A model generated the notes under the pieces. The model had not been told where the DNA came from. It saw only the letters and a program-made list of their open reading frames with translations, and did no database searches. The translations under genes and the position numbers were made by a program. Of a DNA stretch of 64,000 nucleotides, positions 52,396 through 64,000 are shown piece after piece. The DNA comes from Baylisascaris procyonis (lineage: Eukaryota; Nematoda; Chromadorea; Rhabditida; Ascarididae), in the NCBI GenBank assembly GCA_037389465.1, contig JAZARR010000230.1, positions 1,488,001 through 1,552,000 on the forward strand. The letters are read 5' to 3'. How positions within the stretch are numbered: position 1 is the stretch's first letter; every line of letters starts with the position of its first letter.

Positions 52396-52506
52396 ATGTC
52401 GAGCAATATCGAACAGATATTACTGCAAACCGGTGCTATCAACAAAATACTACGAATTTTCAGCAGTAAAGTAGCTTTGCTAATCTCTTTCTTTGCCTAC
52501 ATTTAG
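52396..52506 (+). CDS. Candidate 36-aa ORF with an amphipathic and a hydrophobic segment
   Basis: ATG at 52396 reads MSSNIEQILLQTGAINKILR and ends KVALLISFFAYI. It lies about 310 bp after the stop of the AN1-like gene on the same strand. Peptide composition is better than the surrounding DNA would give, but it is too short to be sure. It could also be an exon. Confidence 0.2.
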   Translation: MSSNIEQILLQTGAINKILRIFSSKVALLISFFAYI

Positions 52507-55500
52507 GTAGTAGAAAGTTGCTTAGTTCTGCAGTTCATTTAACTTATTTCTTACCTATAGACAACTATAGAACAATTTAGAGAACAGATATTTGCACAAT
52601 AATAGTTTCCTTCCACGCAGTTTCAGTGGTGGAATATGTCTTGGCCAAAAATTGGCCAAAAAACACTTCGAACTTTTCAACTCATATTCCTATATCTAAT
52701 CCATTAATATGAGTTGAAATAAATAAAAGTATCATTTACGATTACATGATAGAGCAATGACTAGGTTCTATCAAGCGACAGCACAAGTGGAGTGAATATT
52801 TGTAATAGACGTAAATCGTTTCAATGCAGCGTTTCTTTACGTTCACGAATGCTAACAGTTGTTACTATGGGTCAACACAAAAAAGTGATGTTTGTAACGA
52901 GAAGATGAAATGCGTCATTCAAATGAGTTGAGTTCAACTCCAAAGATGACGTCATTTGATATACTCATGTGATTATGATTCTATTAGATGTGTTTTATGC
53001 TTTAATTTTTTTTTTAATTTTGACTAATTTGAGTTCTCTTAGAAGTGCTTATCGAATGGAAAATGATTTACGAAGACTGAAAGAAAATTACGAAGAAATA
53101 AAAATAAAAAAAAAATATGCGAAAATGCAATAAATCAACAAATCCATTCCTTTTAATAATAGACGAATAGTTGTGAGTGAAAGGATAGTTGGTTAAATGT
53201 AATTGAAAAATTATTACTATTTGCGATTATTACAAATTATGCTACAAGTAGTGAAAATGTAGACAGCAAGAAAAAGAGTTATGACTCACTAATGAAAAAA
53301 ATATTCGAGAAATGAGTAATGGAACATCTATGGATGCGAAACCCAAGATAAAACTAGTGTCACCTAGAATGCTGATTTTTTTTCTGCATTATCTTTTTGG
53401 TAGTTGTTTCTTTATTTGACGATTTTCGTTTAGGCAATTTTTGAAGTAGATCAAATTTTTTTATTCGTTTATTTATTTATTTATTGAGAATTTCGATGAA
53501 AGGTATTTAGATGTATTTTATGCCGTCTTGAAAAATATGAGACGAATAAATATATTTGCAAGCTTTTTTTTTTTTTGCAAAAATTATGCTAAAATCTAAC
53601 AGAAAAATCTTTATCAATTAGCAAATTTTTATCGCTATTAAAGATATCATTTTTCATTATAAGTGTTATCACGATGACGTCACTATCAGTAGAATCGGTA
53701 GCGACGAGAAATTCAACGAATGAGAGCAGGAAAATTTGTCGTTGCGATTGAGAATTTTTGATCGAACAATTTGTCATATGATGGGTAAAACAATTTCATC
53801 AATGCTAAAGTCAAAGAGGAAACGCTTTTATTCTTAGAAAGAATGAAAAAGCGAAAAAAAGAGATTATTTGCAAATTGAAATGAGAGAAAATCTGTCGAG
53901 TGACTAGAGGTGGATGCAGTATTGCTGAAGAAACCATATGCCTTCGGGCATCAAAGACGCAGCATTTAGACAGCTGTTTGGAGCTTTACGGCATAATGTC
54001 TAACGCACTATGTTAGCTTGCTCGTTTCCATATGAATGTTTACAAACATAAAAATTACTACTTGGATGTCTCAATTTCTCTTGCAAAATTACCGATAAGA
54101 TTGCTGTATCATTCGACACATTCTCACAAAAAGAAAACCGCTTAGTCATCTTCCCTGAAAGAGGGAATGTTATACGATATTCATATATCACTCTTTAGAT
54201 AGCCTATAGGCAATCTTGAATTCTCCAGAGTGAGCTTTGCCTTTGTTACTCTAGAAGAGGAGCATTGATCTGGAAACATTCAAATAATAGCATCAATTAA
54301 AACGAATCATTTACATATGAAGCATATTTTATAAGTTGCATAATTTATACTTTGTAGTATTAATAATCGATACATTAGTACTCTACATCGGTAACAAGTT
54401 AATTGATAGATTACTACACCTCTAAGATGTATTTTCATTATTTCCTTTAGCAATTTTTCAGTAATAAACGATCTACTATATGATATCTCAACGCATATTT
54501 ATTTATTATTCTCCGTTCGTTTTGAGAGTTTCAACTTGAGAACCAATCAAAACAGCATTTACAAGATTTGCTGGGTATAATCCATACTATAGGACTGCCA
54601 TCCCACTTTTCAGGTTATTCAGATAAAAAAAGATCCTCTTTTCGTAGAATTTATCAACCAAATTATAGGTTTTCATATTTCGGATCTATATGACTTTGGC
54701 ACCCGAATTGCTCGGATTGCTAACAAAAGTGATGCCGTATAGGATTTAATCATGGTGAACATAGCTTTTGACCACTTCACACAGCCTTCTATAGTAGAAG
54801 TGTTTTAGATGAATAAAAGAACTTTCTCATATGCAAAAGATGTAGAATATAAATGATCTAGCTGAAAGCTGCATTTAAAAAATCGTCAAATCTCTATTTG
54901 AAAAAGTCTATTTACTATTTAGAAAAAAAACGTTGAAATCTCGGCTCTGTTGGCAGTTGCCATATATTTTTTCCCCTTAGAGATAGTTCTATCAATTCAT
55001 AGTTAGTATTTAGTGAATATCTGCATAGTTCATTCATCATCCAAGGTTTCATAGATTACAGCTAATATGGAATTATCAACAAGTATAACGAATTGAGCAA
55101 AAAAAGAATGGACTGTTTTTTATTTTCCATTTCTGATATTTTTCCAAATTTTATTGAGACGCTGAATATTTGAATTTTTTTGTTCGAAACTGTTTTTTAT
55201 CACTGATTAAAGCTGTTTTAATAATTGCTGGAAAATAGAAAAATACTTGAAGTCAGAGTTGTTTTTATGAATTAAATGCAGCTATTTGTTCGATCATTTA
55301 AACTGGTCGTTGTTTTAGTTCTCAAAGATGCGCACTCAACAGTGATATGCTGTGTGTCATGAAGAAGTTAAATGCTACATAGATGCTTGAATTCATGCAT
55401 TATTCAGAGAGCAATAAAAAAATTCTCATAAAAAAATCTACAACATCTATGACCATGGAATAAAATGTTTTATTTTTATTATTTTCAAGAAAAAAATATC

Positions 55501-55869
55501 CTTTTCTTTGAAAAAACGAAAGGTTTTTTCATGAATTAAAGCCATTGAAAAGTAAAAAATTATTTATGACTATTGTTTTTTGTTGAAAATTTAATTTTAT
55601 TTCTTTTTAAAGAGCAATTTTAAGCTGACATAACAGATCTGCAAAAAAAAAGCTGACGCAATTTCTCCTTTATTCGTTATAGCTACTCAAAGTTGTGCAA
55701 GTTATTTTTTACCTACTTAATAACCTGAATTGTTTAGTGAAGCATTGCACTTAAAAGAATACAAGAATTTTTATCCATACACCTCTCTAATTTGTGCATT
55801 TTTGAATATATGCGGAGCATTTATTTGTTGGATGTGAAATGTCAAACTTTACGCCACAAAACTTTTGAA
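52507..55869. other. Intergenic region, no supported gene
   Basis: Short open frames on the minus strand at 53.59-53.94 and 54.00-54.19 kb overlap in different frames and show no domain. TGACGTCA occurs at 52947-52954 and 53675-53682. Confidence 0.4.
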
Positions 55870-56215
55870 GGAATTAAACTCCACATGACGAGGCAGGCTT
55901 AGGAAGCCTGATTGAGAAGCAAGCACGGAATTCGATAAATCTTGGAAAACTCGCTGAGGCAAGTGGGGATCGAACCTGGGTACTATTTCATAAAGCTGCT
56001 TTAGCTTCTAAATCCCACAGCAATTAGAACCGACTTCTGAGGGAACTGAACTCTCCATGACTGGACGGACAGGTTTAGGAATCTGATTGAGAAACAAGCT
56101 CGGAATTCGACAAATCTTACAAAACTCGCTGACGCATGCGGGTGTCGAACCTCGGACCTTCTGACCAGGAGTCCGATGCCCTACCCATTAGATCACACCG
56201 GACACGGCTGCGGGT
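55870..56215 (-). repeat. tRNA-related repeat, tandem pair, copy 2, with tRNA-like head
   Basis: This has the same order and spacing (about 174 bp) of two units as the copy at 49.86 kb, with B-box-like motifs at about 55966-55978 and 56141-56153. The outer unit carries a full tRNA-like head, 56208-56141 on the minus strand: an A-box-like TGTGATCTAATGGGTAGG, an anticodon-like loop CTCCTGG (CCT, Arg type) between stems with one mismatch, and a decayed T-arm. The acceptor stem does not pair, so it is not a working tRNA. It supports a tRNA-derived origin for the family. Confidence 0.6.
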
Positions 56216-56303
56216 CCCATTCTCGCATCTGTATAATTGAACTTTGAAGAATGTGTTCTATGGGTTGGGTTATTGGAAACATTAAACTGTTTTTGTCGTT
56301 TAG

Positions 56304-56596
56304 TATTCCTTTTTCGCCAAAGACTTTGAAAATCATGCTGCGGTTTTACTTCGCTTTCTGTTGGTTACAGATGCAAAGATTACAGATGGGTACTATTCTC
56401 AGCATGTTGATTATGCAACGTAGTAGGTGGTTGCTTGACTTTAATGAAATGTAAGAACTGTTGTGTGATATTAGTATGGTTATGTCGATATTTCTATCTA
56501 TGGTGATGCTGTTATATTTCTCAACGATATTTGTATAACTCGGGTTTTGACAGCCTTTTTCAATTGCTTATTGACAATGCCGTACTGTATTGCTAG
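56304..56596 (+). CDS. Two tentative exons of an unrecognised gene
   Basis: Exon 56304-56422 follows a strong acceptor (ttgtcgtttag) and reads YSFFAKDFENHAAVLLRFLL, then VTDAKITDGYYSQHVDYAT, ending at a gtaggt donor in phase 2. Exon 56554-56596 follows gttttgacag and reads LFQLLIDNAVLYC to a stop in the matching phase. Other frames are also open downstream to 56668, and the 5' end is unknown. No family is recognised. It lies next to the repeat pair ending at 56.21 kb, so a repeat origin cannot be excluded. Confidence 0.25.
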
Positions 56597-56785
56597 TCTT
56601 CGGCTATCTTTCTTACGTTTCGCGGTGCTTGCCTTCGCGATCGGCAAATCGTCCTTTGGGAAAAACTTTTGATGAGGTGTTTATGATCGTAATGGTGCCT
56701 CCTTCTTCCCTCATTTCCTTACTTTCGATGTTCCTATAGATGACCCTCGTCGAATTTCATCGCTAAGTAGCGGCGTAGTGTTTCG

Positions 56786-56807
56786 AGGGCATTTTATGCC
56801 CTTTTTT
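56786..56807 (+). other. Perfect stem-loop followed by a T run
   Basis: AGGGCA and TGCCCT form a 6-bp stem with a short T-rich loop, followed by a run of T. In a nuclear genome this could end a Pol III transcript, but no transcript unit was identified. Confidence 0.3.
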
Positions 56808-57019
56808 AAAATCTCCGAAGAGGCACTGCGATATCTCATGCCCGATTTTTTAATTTTTTATATTTTGTTAAGAATCTGTCACATTACAAGAGGAAGATGA
56901 GCAAAAAAAAAATACTAAAGGCGATAGAAGCTACAAAAATAAGCCTTTAGAGTGAAATGTTATGAAGAATGTAACATCGATATCAGCCAACAATCATTGG
57001 CCAACATCTTCCATTGATA

Positions 57020-58324
57020 TCATAAAGAACGTAGAATGCCCATAACTCTTTCACTTCTATCAGCACTTCCATAGTTAAAAGGTACACAACAGTTCAAATT
57101 TTCTTGCAAGGCTAATCGAAAATGAACAAAAAAAAAAAGAAATCTTAGCCCATGCAGCAGAATAGAGACTCTATCAACAGTGCAGTCATACGTGATAATA
57201 ACAATATTTTTGAAAATTACTTCCTTATGAATTAAGTTCTCAAAGAGCATAATAAAGTAATATGCAAAAAACTGCGCTGATATGCAAAATGTGTGAAAAT
57301 ATTGCAATTATTTGTCAAATTTTTCAAAGGTTCATTCATAGTTGATCACATTTGAATGCATCTGCAACCTTCAAAATTTACGTTAAAATTCTTTTGGCTA
57401 TTTTTATTATATTAGTATATTAAATATAGTAGTATATTTATAAAATTAAAAAAGTTTACGAATGTAAATTATAAACTTAGAGAAATGTTTTCGATGTATT
57501 TTAGAATGATTGGTCATTTGCGTTCAGCTAGACGATAGCTTTCACTCATAAACAGTCGGCGTTAACGTTGTATACGTACGTAGTTACGACAATAGAAATG
57601 GAGACGTTTTAAAAGTTACGATATAATCGTGCAATTAGTGGCCATTCATCGTATTGCGTATCTGCTGCAATTAGCACTTCATTTATGATGGTGGAAGTAC
57701 ATGTTTGAACATTTGTAATTAGCATATTCTCAAAGTTTTCAAACGGCTCATTCATCAATACGCCTACGATTATCTCCCTTGAGAAATGCAAAAATCAGTA
57801 ACTACGTTGTCAATCAGGAAATTTCGAAATAAACGACGGATAGTTGCGAGGTGGCGATGGTGGGATGGCTTTAATTTAAGAAAGAAGGCTCAACAAAACT
57901 ACTTTATTATTCTTATATGCATATATGCAAAATAGACATTGAAGTTCATTATATGGTTGGCGATTGACCCCTCACCATCGTTTTCCATTTATGCAATGTT
58001 CCACTGCTATATGGAGGCAACCTAATTAATGGGCAAAATTTTTCAATCTACACAAATTGCATATCTATTTCTGGTCGTCAACGATACGACGTATACGTTT
58101 CGAATGATACAGCGATCAACTCTTCCATATCTTCGTCGATGACCGCCTTCTTTTTATCTGAGTCGATAACGCGTATGACTCCGTTCAGTCATTTGTTCCC
58201 TCTGTCCAGTAAACTTTTAGCTCATTTTGCCGCCATCACCGATATTACGCTTTCCCTTTGAGAATGATCCAACAATCTGTTCCGCAAAAACGCAGCCAAA
58301 AAACGTAGCCAAATTGTTGTTTCT
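57020..58324 (-). CDS. Unrecognised gene, four phase-compatible exons
   Basis: Exons: 58324-58249, 58178-58097, 57777-57620, 57111-57020. Phases 1, 2 and 1 match at each junction. Acceptors are acttgcag, acggag (weak), ttctcaag and ttcgattag. The peptide pieces include FFGCVFAEQIVGSFSKGK, DKKKAVIDEDMEELIAVSFE, EIIVGVLMNEPFENFENMLI, ADTQYDEWPLIARLYP and the C-terminus DRSERVMGILRSL. No signal peptide or TM helix is visible, so it looks like a soluble protein. I recognise no family. A possible first exon starts with ATG at 58969 (MKCNWCIKEQKL) and could join in phase 0 at 58324. The consistent phase over three junctions is the main support; the weak acceptor at 58179 and the 70-nt intron are the weak points. 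Confidence 0.45.
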
Positions 58325-61300
58325 CTGCAAGTTGAATACCAATAATTTCCTCGCATATAAATAATATATAAATGATGTAAGTGATTTGCTCAATATCGCA
58401 TAATTGATGCTATGAAGTCCGTCTTATGATCACCACTTCTCTGCGCTGCACGAAAGCGGTTGATCTACAATTTACTGATAATCCTTACACAGTAGGGAGG
58501 GATGATTTGAAATAAAATTAAACACTTATATTTCACCCGAATAACTAAACCTTATTCAAATCGCTCGCATTTTTTTACCCGAAAAAATTTCTTTAAATAT
58601 TACGATCAGCCATTTCTTCCTTGAAGATCTTCATCGAATATGTAAATATCGAAAAGCCCACTCATATTCGTTTTGTTAGACTTGAGTCGTACCATAGCAA
58701 ATACTTGAACATCCAAATCGTGCATAACAATTCAAATATTACCCAGAAATTGCCCCCCAATGCAATTTCCTCCTCATAAGCAAAGCTTTAATCACTATTT
58801 TCACATGCATACATTTATCTTCTTCAAAATGGTGGATTGAAAAAAAAAAAACTTCTCGTCGACGTAATAACAATCTACTTATATCAAAGGCTATCTTCGA
58901 CGCTAATGGATCAACGTGATAGATGATATAGGTCAACTTTTGCTCTTTGATACACCAATTGCATTTCATGACTACTGAACAATTCTAACGATTCTAAAAT
59001 TGAACTCTCACAAAAAATACGAACGAATACATTCACCAATGTACACATAGATACAGCGTGACCATAATGTGCACAAAATTTTTTTAAAAAAAGTCTTAGA
59101 AATTATTATTCCATAAACGAATTGCATATATGAAAAAGAATATGCACATAGATATTCCTCTCGATATTCTTATAAACTATTTAATTAGTGAAAATTACGA
59201 GGAAACGCATAGAAGAAACAAAATGAATATGGTGGAAAAAAGACATGAAACAAATGAATTTCTATTTATGTTTGATGATCGGCTGAGTGAAAAATAATAT
59301 TTTATACTTATCATTGATTAATGTGCCGTATAGAAATATTCAATTTGAGATGTCATTTATTTGTCTATACATTTAATTGCGTTCATTTCATTTCGTACAA
59401 ATCTCTCAGCATAAATAATGCTGCCTCGATATTTCAACGAAAGAAGCGCAGCTAATGAACGAGGAAAAAAATTCGAAACAATAATACAAATTTTGGCGCC
59501 TTATGCATATTTCAAATATGACGTCATCGTGATGCGATCCTTAAATTTACTTCTATTCATCGATAACAATGCTATTGTATTAAAATCGTATTTAAGAAGG
59601 TTAAAATTTATTAGTGTATATTATTTGCGATGTTGGATGTTGCAGGAAATGGTATCATCGCAATTTTGTTCCACTATTTGATTTATTTCGTTCAGAAACA
59701 GCGAAATTTTCTTATTTTGTTTGCTCAATTAAATTCTTCAAAATTCGATTCCACTATCAATTTGTCTCTAGAATGCTTCGTATTTGATAATTGCGCTTCC
59801 GGTTGGAGGAAGGAAATTGCAAAGTTTCAGCTAATACTTACTACAATAACAGCACAATAACAGTATACTTACTACAATAATCTTTACTTTTTAAGGTTAT
59901 TTGAGAAATCATCTATATCGTGTACGCATAATCTTGTTTCAGAAATTTCTTATTTGCTTTTCAATCCCTATAAAAATAGTAAAGAAAAATAAAAATAATC
60001 TTTCAGTTCTCTCAGCTTCTTACTATTAGTGAAATCGTCAATAATCACCTTTTAGACATCGTAAAATTCTATTATATCATCGGTGTGTTCAAAACATTTG
60101 TAATTGCACTTCCGAAATAATCAACCAAAAACTATAACAATGATAAAGGAATAAATGAGTTGCATGACGATGTTTTTTTTTTTATTCGCATGGTTTCTTT
60201 ATAGCGATCCTTCGATAATTCTTCAATGAAATCGTCTGAGAAGTTATTACGACATACCTGCAAGTATCATTTCTTTAAATATTCTTTCGATGCTATCTTA
60301 TAGACTCTTCAATAAAACGAGTTTAAATGAAGCAATTGAGCGTTGAAAATTATAAAATACTTTCAATAATTTTTTAGCAATATCTTTAAAATGAGCAAAA
60401 ACTTATGAGCTTATCGCAAACGAATAGTATGAATGGTAACAAGGAATATTTAAATCCATTCGAATTTTTTATGCTATTTCTAGTTTGAACCTTCTTTAGT
60501 TTGAATATTCATAAGACAATAGATATGTTCTACTTATGAGAAATCATTTCAACTAGTTTAACATATTCTCCATTGTTATTTATAGAAATTTTTTCGGCAA
60601 TTTTATAGAATTTTTCTTCGTTTTTTTCTTCCAACCATCGTTCGTTTATGTGTTGCGAATGATATTCTATGGATTTAAGAAAAAGTCGTTGATTTGGCCT
60701 CTCTTTAAGTGAGTGTATTATTTTAATTTCTATTCTAGTGATGAAACAATGATTCAAGGCGATGAAAAATGTCATCTTAAGGTAGAGGATTTTCCCATCT
60801 TAATTCGGGATTTTGATTGTCGAAGTTCTAGAAATTATTAACGGACACCAATTTTTCGACACTCATTTTCCCATTTTCTCATTCATTGTCTTAGCATCAA
60901 TCATTTCTAATATAGGCCAATAGTTTCATTTGTTTATTAGTTCTTTTATTCTACAAAACAGATATTAATTAGCATTCATTCTACTAAATAGCTTCGGTTA
61001 TATTGTTGCGTTTTTTTTCCTTCATAAAAACTATAAAGTGAATGTGTAGATGTAACACTATAGAGAAATTGAGCGAAAAAGTGAGTGGAATGATGCAATG
61101 AGTGGGCTTTGTATCTGGATGGGTCTCATAGATCTATGAGAAACAAGGCGAACGAGTCTATGAACAATTCATATGAGCTATATGTTGCATTAGAAGATTC
61201 TATTGTATGAATTTGTGGGCAAAATTTTCTGCTCTTATTTATTTATTTTACTTTGGAATTCTGCAAAAATTACCACAGTAACCTATAATTATACCTATAT

Positions 61301-62409
61301 CACCTATATGTGTTTGTATCACATACTGTAGATAGCACCTATTTGGTATTGTATGTACAATTATTATCTATATTCATCACTATAAGTTTCATTGGGGCAT
61401 TTACATAAATCTGTGTTCTTCAACAAAATTTTTTCCGCACTGACCAATTTTTTGCATAGATTTATCTTGTTTAATAGTGTTTCGAGTTGACAAATTGCAT
61501 ATAAAAAATAATAAATGAATTTTTTTAAAATAGAGAATTCATCTTATCGTATATCATTCAACAATAATTTTTAAAACAAAAAAATAGAAATGAAGTCTTT
61601 ATCATTTTTTATATTCGTTTAAGAAATCGACTTCGTACGATTAGATCTGAAATAATCATTGAGGAAATTTTTACCGCAATATCACCTTTGACCTTTTAGT
61701 GTTCATAATATTATCATTGATATCGTTGAATTGATAATAATATCGTTGAATGGCTCAGACAATTACAGTATTTTTAATGTTCACCTAAGCATTTAATTGT
61801 TTATTGCAATTTGTAATATATAAAAGAGATTTGATGAAAGCAGAAATGCTTATAAAGGAAACCATTTTTTAATGAATTTCTATGGATTTCATTCTCAAGG
61901 ACTAGAAATAAATGAAATATAAACAAAATATTTTCGTGAATGATTTTCATTATAAAGGGCCAAATGGATGGAATTATTCCTAGAATTGATATTTATTTAG
62001 GGGGGTTATCTTTCATTCATCCCCCTCCTTTCATTCGTTTATTCGTTTCATATGCGAAAAAATGGTTAGCAATAGATCCTTAAGAATAACGAAGATTGTT
62101 TTACAAAGGTGCATAATGAATTCTACTAAGAGAATCTCTCTCTCTCTCTCTCCTCTTTGAATATGCGCATTAATTATGCATTCAATCAAGCGCATCAACC
62201 ATATTGAGATGTGCCCACGTAATATAAATATCCTTTTTTCATTAATCAAATACAATTTTAAAATATATATGCGTATATTTAGTGGTATTCTTTTATGCAA
62301 AAAAATTTTCGTCAACGTATATTGGTGACGTTGACTAATAAAATGCATCACAATCATCATTAAATAGTCGTTTATTGAATTTCCATTGCATTATAGCGTT
62401 TAATATAAG

Positions 62410-62640
62410 AGCATTCCTTCGTTCATTCTCTTTGATTCTCAACGCTGAGAGAAGGAATCGTCCTTTTTGATGATTAATGTCTGAAGGATTCCTTCTTTCA
62501 TCCCTTTGGCACTCAATTTCTGAAGGATAGATCTTCCTTCTTTCATCCTTTTTGATTCCCAATGTACGAATGATGTATATTCCTCCCTTCGTTTTTCTAT
62601 GCTGTCAACGTTTGAAGGATGAACATCCATTTTTTTTTCA
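62410..62640. repeat. Degenerate tandem repeat, about four units
   Basis: The block CCTTCTTTCATCCTTTTTGA, with variants, recurs about every 45-70 bp together with a TGAAGGAT block. Open frames on the minus strand here repeat MKEG/KRMKEG-like peptides as a by-product of the repeat. Confidence 0.6.
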
Positions 62641-62746
62641 TTCTTTTAGGTCCCCAAGAAAAGTATTTGCGCGAATTAGTCATAAACAACACGAATCAAC
62701 CTCTTCTTTACCTTTTTTTGTAAACGTTTATCATAACAATTAAAAA

Positions 62747-63059
62747 TGACGTCATATACAATCATATACAAATAAAAATGACGTCATGTGCAATGTAAAA
62801 GTCACATTATCAACGTTGGTGGGTGTTAATTTTATTATAAAGTTATGTTATGAATAGAAAATCATTAGATGCAATTTAGATCGATTTATATATAACACTG
62901 AAATGAAGCAGTAAAGTTTTATTCACTTGCTTACTTATAAGAGATCGTTTAAACATTAAGAGAATTGCTCAGCACACAAATAAATCCACCACTCTATCAA
63001 ATATTCAAATATCCGCCTTAATCAACGTCGATTATATGAATTATTTTTAAATGACGTCA
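62747..63059. promoter_or_regulatory. Cluster of three CRE-like palindromes
   Basis: The exact 8-mer TGACGTCA, the consensus site of CREB/ATF-type bZIP factors, occurs at 62747-62754, 62779-62786 and 63052-63059. The first two are spaced 32 bp start to start. No gene was found next to them in this window, so the target may lie beyond 64 kb. Confidence 0.4.
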
Positions 63060-63326
63060 TTTTTTCGTTAGAAATTTGCATTCTAATAAAAATAAATGTG
63101 ACATTTTGCTCACAAAGAAACTTTCCAGACTTCAAATTTTCCTGATTTTTCAACAATTTTTTACCTCGAAATCTCGAGATTGATCCCATTTAGTCGTATT
63201 TGAAATCATTCGTTAAGAAGAGATATTTTTACTTAAACAATAGAATACTAATTGCAAAATGATGAATACGATTTAATAATGTCGCAAATGAAAGAAATAA
63301 ATTTCAGAGATTTTTCTTGTAAATTT

Positions 63327-63467
63327 ATATATATATATATTAAATATTTATATTAAATATATGTATATATATAATTTATATATATATATATATATTATAT
63401 ATAATTATATATATATATATATATAATTATATAATATAATATATATATATATAATATATAATATATA

Positions 63468-63517
<50 letters not shown>

Positions 63518-63557
63518 TATAATATATATATATATAATTATATAATATATATATAAT

Positions 63558-63612
<55 letters not shown>
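63327..63612. repeat. Long compound (AT)n / AATTAT array
   Basis: About 285 bp made almost only of AT dinucleotides, interrupted at intervals by AATTAT and TTAAATATT blocks. Any apparent ORF here is Tyr-Ile repetition and not a gene. Confidence 0.95.
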
Positions 63613-63618
<6 letters not shown>

Positions 63619-64000
63619 AATTTTGAGATTATATTATCACGGACGATGAAAATTTTCATCACAGTGATAAATCATATGATCGATAAATTAGACATTTATT
63701 TATATTAAATTATCTCTTATCTTATCATATATCAATTAAAATAATACAGAAAGGATATAAATTCGATGAATTAGTTCATCAAAATTTTCGATTTATACCA
63801 ATGCATTAAGCTTTACCGCTAAACTCAACGAATGCCGGAATATTAAAAGCTTTTCGGTTGGTTATGAGACATATTTTCAATGCACAAAATCATACACCTT
63901 ACTAATGATCACATTCACTGTTTTCCATTCATAGATTAAATTGAAATGTTAATAAAGAACTTAATATATGTAATTATATAATAATAATTATATAATATTT

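Larger units (their letters stand above)
58970..64000. other. Intergenic region, no supported gene
   Basis: Low-complexity AT-rich DNA with the CRE-like cluster, a TC microsatellite near 62,135, the degenerate tandem repeat at 62.4-62.6 kb and the long AT array. TGACGTCA also occurs at 59519-59526. No coding exon could be supported. Confidence 0.45.

Noticed and set aside
56141..56208. Functional tRNA-Arg (CCT) on the minus strand
   Set aside because: The A and B boxes and the anticodon loop are recognisable, but the acceptor stem does not pair, the T-stem is broken and the anticodon stem has a mismatch. It is treated as the tRNA-like head of a repeat.
63471..63662. Tyr-Ile repeat protein
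   Set aside because: It is a translation of the AT dinucleotide array; the same applies to frames in the arrays at 30.5 and 48.9 kb.
1..64000. CRISPR array, bacterial operon, rRNA, spliced-leader RNA gene or viral insertion
   Set aside because: No regularly spaced repeats with unique spacers, no rRNA or spliced-leader signature and no recognisable viral protein were seen on either strand.

Overview
The window is eukaryotic nuclear DNA, most likely from a nematode and probably a parasitic one. It is strongly AT-rich, genes are split into many small exons (40-280 nt) by introns of about 40 nt to over 1 kb, and acceptors are of the TTTCAG, TTTTAG or TTCTAG type. The two best genes are a PP1-like phosphatase of the type that is expanded in nematodes and a TTD14-type P-loop protein. 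No bacterial gene layout, CRISPR array, rRNA or intact tRNA is visible. The species cannot be named from this sequence. All gene models were built by hand from splice sites, reading-frame phase and family motifs.

Layout. 1-10.7 kb: no gene I can support, apart from a weak ORF near 8 kb. 10.75-11.43 kb (-): two phase-compatible exons of an unrecognised gene. 12.64-12.98 kb: a GC-rich island that resembles the decayed 3' end of a retroelement. 13-20.7 kb: intergenic. 20.8 and 21.9-22.4 kb: isolated hydrophobic ORFs. 23.07-28.38 kb (-): a complete 8-exon PPP phosphatase, followed only about 185 bp downstream on the same strand by a small Cys-containing gene, a spacing that fits a nematode operon. 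28.4-35.7 kb: intergenic, with one tRNA-like relic. 35.71-40.82 kb (+): a complete 8-exon TTD14-like gene. 40.8-44 kb: intergenic. 44.07-44.53 kb (-): a Cys-containing protein with a hydrophobic tail. 45.24-47.09 kb (+): a Shisa-like single-pass membrane protein. 48.45-50.55 kb (-): a complete 3-exon four-TM protein. 50.6-52.08 kb (+): a divergently placed gene that ends in an AN1-type zinc finger with two ligands missing. 56.3-56.6 kb (+): two tentative exons. 57.0-58.3 kb (-): four phase-compatible exons of an unrecognised gene. 58.4-64 kb: intergenic, with CRE-like palindromes and a very long AT array.

Repeats are prominent. There are seven (AT)n arrays, two of them in the two introns of the four-TM gene. 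A tRNA-related, B-box-containing repeat occurs as a tandem pair at 49.86-50.14 kb and again as a tandem pair at 55.87-56.21 kb. A 22-bp minisatellite lies in a phosphatase intron. The genes do not form one pathway. Their shared themes are signalling, membrane trafficking and small membrane proteins.
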